Source: Kaistia defluvii | GTDB lineage: Bacteria > Pseudomonadota > Alphaproteobacteria > Rhizobiales > Kaistiaceae | Assembly (NCBI RefSeq): GCF_026343955.1 | Contig: NZ_JAPKNI010000004.1 | Location: forward strand, 537,009-601,008 | DNA length: 64,000 nucleotides | Direction of reading: 5' to 3' | Shown here: positions 62,023-64,000 of the stretch, one piece after another | Position numbering within the stretch: the stretch's first letter is position 1 | How the letters are laid out: each line of letters begins with the position of its first letter | The notes under the pieces: generated by a model | Seen by the model: only the letters and a program-made list of their open reading frames with translations | The model's database searches: none | What the model was told of the DNA's origin: nothing | Position numbers and translations under genes: made by a program

Positions 62023-63978
62023 ATGCCTCGGACTGAAGCTCGTCTGCCTCGCCTCGCCTTGTCCTGCCTGTTCGCCATCGCAAGCACGGCCGGACTTTCC
62101 ACCGTCGCCCACGCCCAGGACGCCGCCAACCCCGCCCCGCTCAACGACACCGCCAAGAACTGGTCGACCTTCAACGGCGATCTGCAGGCGCGAAAATTCT
62201 CGCCGCTGACGCAGATCACGCCGGAGAACGTCAAGAATCTGAAAGTCGCGTGGAAGGTTCATACCGGCGACATGTCGGACGGTTCGGGCACGACGCCGCC
62301 CTCGGTCTGGTCGGCGACGCCGCTCTTCGTCAACGACACCGTCTATCTCGGCACGCCCTTCTACCGGATCTTCGCGCTCGAGCCGGATACCGGCAAGGTC
62401 AAGTGGACCTATGACAGCAAGGGCGAACTGAAGGCGCTGACGCAGCCCGACCTGAAGAACCGCGGCGTCGCCTACTGGCAGGCCGATGCGCCGGTCGCGG
62501 GCCATGCCTGCGACAAGCGCGTCTACATCGGCACGATGGACGCCAAGCTGCATGCGGTCGACGCCGATACCGGCAAGCCCTGCGCCGATTTCGGCAAGGC
62601 GGGCGTGCTCGACGTCAACGCGTTCAACACCACCAACGCGAAATGGCCGCTGTCGCTGCTGCAGCCGCCAACCGTGTTCAAGGACTATCTGCTGCTCGGC
62701 TGGGCCGGCAAGGACTGGGACCAGACCGTCGACAGCCCCGGCACGATCTTCGCGCTCGACGCGCGCACCGGCGCCCTGCGCTGGGAGTTCCACTCGCTGC
62801 CGCCGGAGGTCATCAACAAGACCGGCACGGCCAATGTCTGGGCCTCGATGTCGGTCGATCCGGAACGCCAGATCCTCTACATCCCCGTCTCCTCGCCCAG
62901 CCCCAATTTCTATGGCGGCGATATTCCCGAAGGACTCGAGGTCATCACCTCTGTGACGGCGCTCGATATCCCGACCGGCAAGATGCTGTGGAGCCGGCAG
63001 CTCGTCCATCACGACATCTGGGACCTCGACACCAATGCCGCGCCGACGCTGTTCGACCTCGAGAAGGACGGCAAGACGATCCCCGCCCTGATCCAGACCT
63101 CGAAGCAGGGCTTTCTCTACGTCCTCGACCGCACGACCGGCGAGCCGATCTATCCGATGGAAGAGCGGCCGGTGCCGAAATCGACCGTGCCGGGCGAGCA
63201 TTCCGCGCCGACCCAGCCCTTCGTCGACCTGCCGAAGCCGGTGGTGCCGGACAAGTGGCCGGGCGTCTACGACCTCGCCGACTGGGCCAGCTTCGGCTAT
63301 TGCAGCCGCACGGCGAAATCGCTGGTCGACGAGGGCCGCTTCACGCCGCCCAGCCTGCAGGGATCGCTAGTCTATCCCGGCACGATCGGCGGTACGGAAT
63401 GGGGCGGCGGCGCGCTCGATCCGCGCTCGCAGACCTTCGTCGTCAATTCCTCCAGCGCGGTGCAGACCTACCAGCTGCTGACCCGCGCCGATTACGACAA
63501 GGCCGTCAGCGGCGGCTCGGAGACCGGTGGCCTGTTCCCGCAGACCGGCGGCCCCTATGGCATGAACCTCAACACCTTCCTGAACCCGATCGGCATGCCC
63601 TGCTGGAAGCCGCCCTATGGCACGATGGCCGCGTATGACCTCAAGACCGGCGCGCAGCTCTGGAACAAGCCGTTCGGCCAGATCCAGAAATGGGGCTTCT
63701 ACATGCCGGAATCCTGGGGGACGATCACCATCGGCGCGCCCGTGGTCACGGCGACCGGCGTGATCTTCATCGGCGCCTCGATGGATTCCCGCGTCCGCGC
63801 CATCGACCTGAAGACGGGCGAGGTTCTCTGGAAGTCGCTGGTCGAAGCCCCCGCCGTCGCGATGCCGGCGGTCTACGACTACAAGGGCAAGCAATATGTC
63901 GTCTTCACCGTGGGCGGCAATTCGATCCTGACGCCCAGGGTATCCGACGAAATCGTGGCATTCGCGCTGCCGAATTGA
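62023..63978 (+). CDS. PQQ-dependent membrane-type dehydrogenase, soluble propeller part (glucose/quinate dehydrogenase family)
   Basis: A 651-residue quinoprotein. Residues 1-31 look like a signal peptide (LALSCLFAIASTAGL, cleavage near AHAQ). The rest is an eight-bladed propeller with the family signatures: NWSTFNGDLQARKFSPLTQI, VWSATPLFVNDTVYLGTPF, the catalytic-site QLVHHDIWDLDTNAAPTL with its Asp, and the tryptophan-docking blades near WGFYMPESWGTITIGAPVV. The sequence matches the glucose/quinate/shikimate dehydrogenase branch rather than methanol dehydrogenase. It oxidises a sugar or polyol in the periplasm and feeds ubiquinone. It lacks a fused membrane domain, which the preceding small gene may supply. 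Confidence 0.9.
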   Translation: MPRTEARLPRLALSCLFAIASTAGLSTVAHAQDAANPAPLNDTAKNWSTFNGDLQARKFSPLTQITPENVKNLKVAWKVHTGDMSDGSGTTPPSVWSATPLFVNDTVYLGTPFYRIFALEPDTGKVKWTYDSKGELKALTQPDLKNRGVAYWQADAPVAGHACDKRVYIGTMDAKLHAVDADTGKPCADFGKAGVLDVNAFNTTNAKWPLSLLQPPTVFKDYLLLGWAGKDWDQTVDSPGTIFALDARTGALRWEFHSLPPEVINKTGTANVWASMSVDPERQILYIPVSSPSPNFYGGDIPEGLEVITSVTALDIPTGKMLWSRQLVHHDIWDLDTNAAPTLFDLEKDGKTIPALIQTSKQGFLYVLDRTTGEPIYPMEERPVPKSTVPGEHSAPTQPFVDLPKPVVPDKWPGVYDLADWASFGYCSRTAKSLVDEGRFTPPSLQGSLVYPGTIGGTEWGGGALDPRSQTFVVNSSSAVQTYQLLTRADYDKAVSGGSETGGLFPQTGGPYGMNLNTFLNPIGMPCWKPPYGTMAAYDLKTGAQLWNKPFGQIQKWGFYMPESWGTITIGAPVVTATGVIFIGASMDSRVRAIDLKTGEVLWKSLVEAPAVAMPAVYDYKGKQYVVFTVGGNSILTPRVSDEIVAFALPN

Positions 63979-64000
63979 GGGGCAGCAAGTCCCTCACCCC

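Overview
The window is chromosomal DNA of a high-GC alphaproteobacterium, most likely order Hyphomicrobiales (Rhizobiales); no genus can be assigned from sequence alone. The evidence is the syntenic block cycHJKL (ccmI-E-F-H), degP, an OmpR-type response regulator and kinase, glnE and a PleC-like kinase, a FeuPQ-like two-component pair, an Lrp-type regulator beside a PutA that lacks its own DNA-binding domain, and intergenic mosaic palindromes of the kind common in rhizobia.

Layout. 0-3 kb: the 5' end of kup, a small secreted protein and a YadA-like trimeric autotransporter. 3-7.7 kb: putA, an alpha/beta hydrolase and a PutR-like Lrp regulator. 7.8-14.8 kb: a minus-strand sugar or polyol operon (LacI regulator, TIM-barrel isomerase, Gfo/Idh dehydrogenase, CUT2-type ABC importer) closed by a strong terminator. 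15-20 kb: pepN and the PleC-like kinase, the latter behind a CtrA-like box. 20-31.4 kb, minus strand: the core block of cytochrome c maturation, DegP, a two-component system and GlnE. 31.4-34.4 kb: an outer-membrane-type lipoprotein, a FeuQ/FeuP-like pair and a PepSY protein.

34.4-56.75 kb is the centrepiece: a nearly complete gene transfer agent (GTA) locus of the Rhodobacter capsulatus RcGTA type. Read in transcription order on the minus strand it has small and large terminase, portal, g3.5, prohead protease, HK97 capsid, adaptor, head closure, an HK97-gp10-like protein, tail terminator, major tail protein, g10, g10.1, a short tape measure, distal tail protein, a hub with four cysteines, an NlpC/P60 peptidase and the megatron host-specificity protein. 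These are followed by a DUF2793 protein, a head-spike base/fibre pair, a GH24 endolysin and a holin-like protein. In R. capsulatus the spike and lysis genes lie at separate loci; here they are joined to the structural cluster. No integrase, repressor or replication gene is visible. The cluster is interrupted by counter-oriented or unrelated genes (a membrane diguanylate cyclase plus a DUF4239 protein, a GNAT acetyltransferase and a 97-residue unknown) and by many palindromic, MITE-like elements, two of which lie inside open reading frames of tail genes.

57-64 kb: an SDR oxidoreductase, a second DUF4239-type membrane protein, a secreted alpha/beta hydrolase, an aldo/keto reductase, and a PQQ dehydrogenase whose membrane domain appears to be encoded by a separate small gene just upstream. 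I saw no rRNA, tRNA, CRISPR array or transposase.
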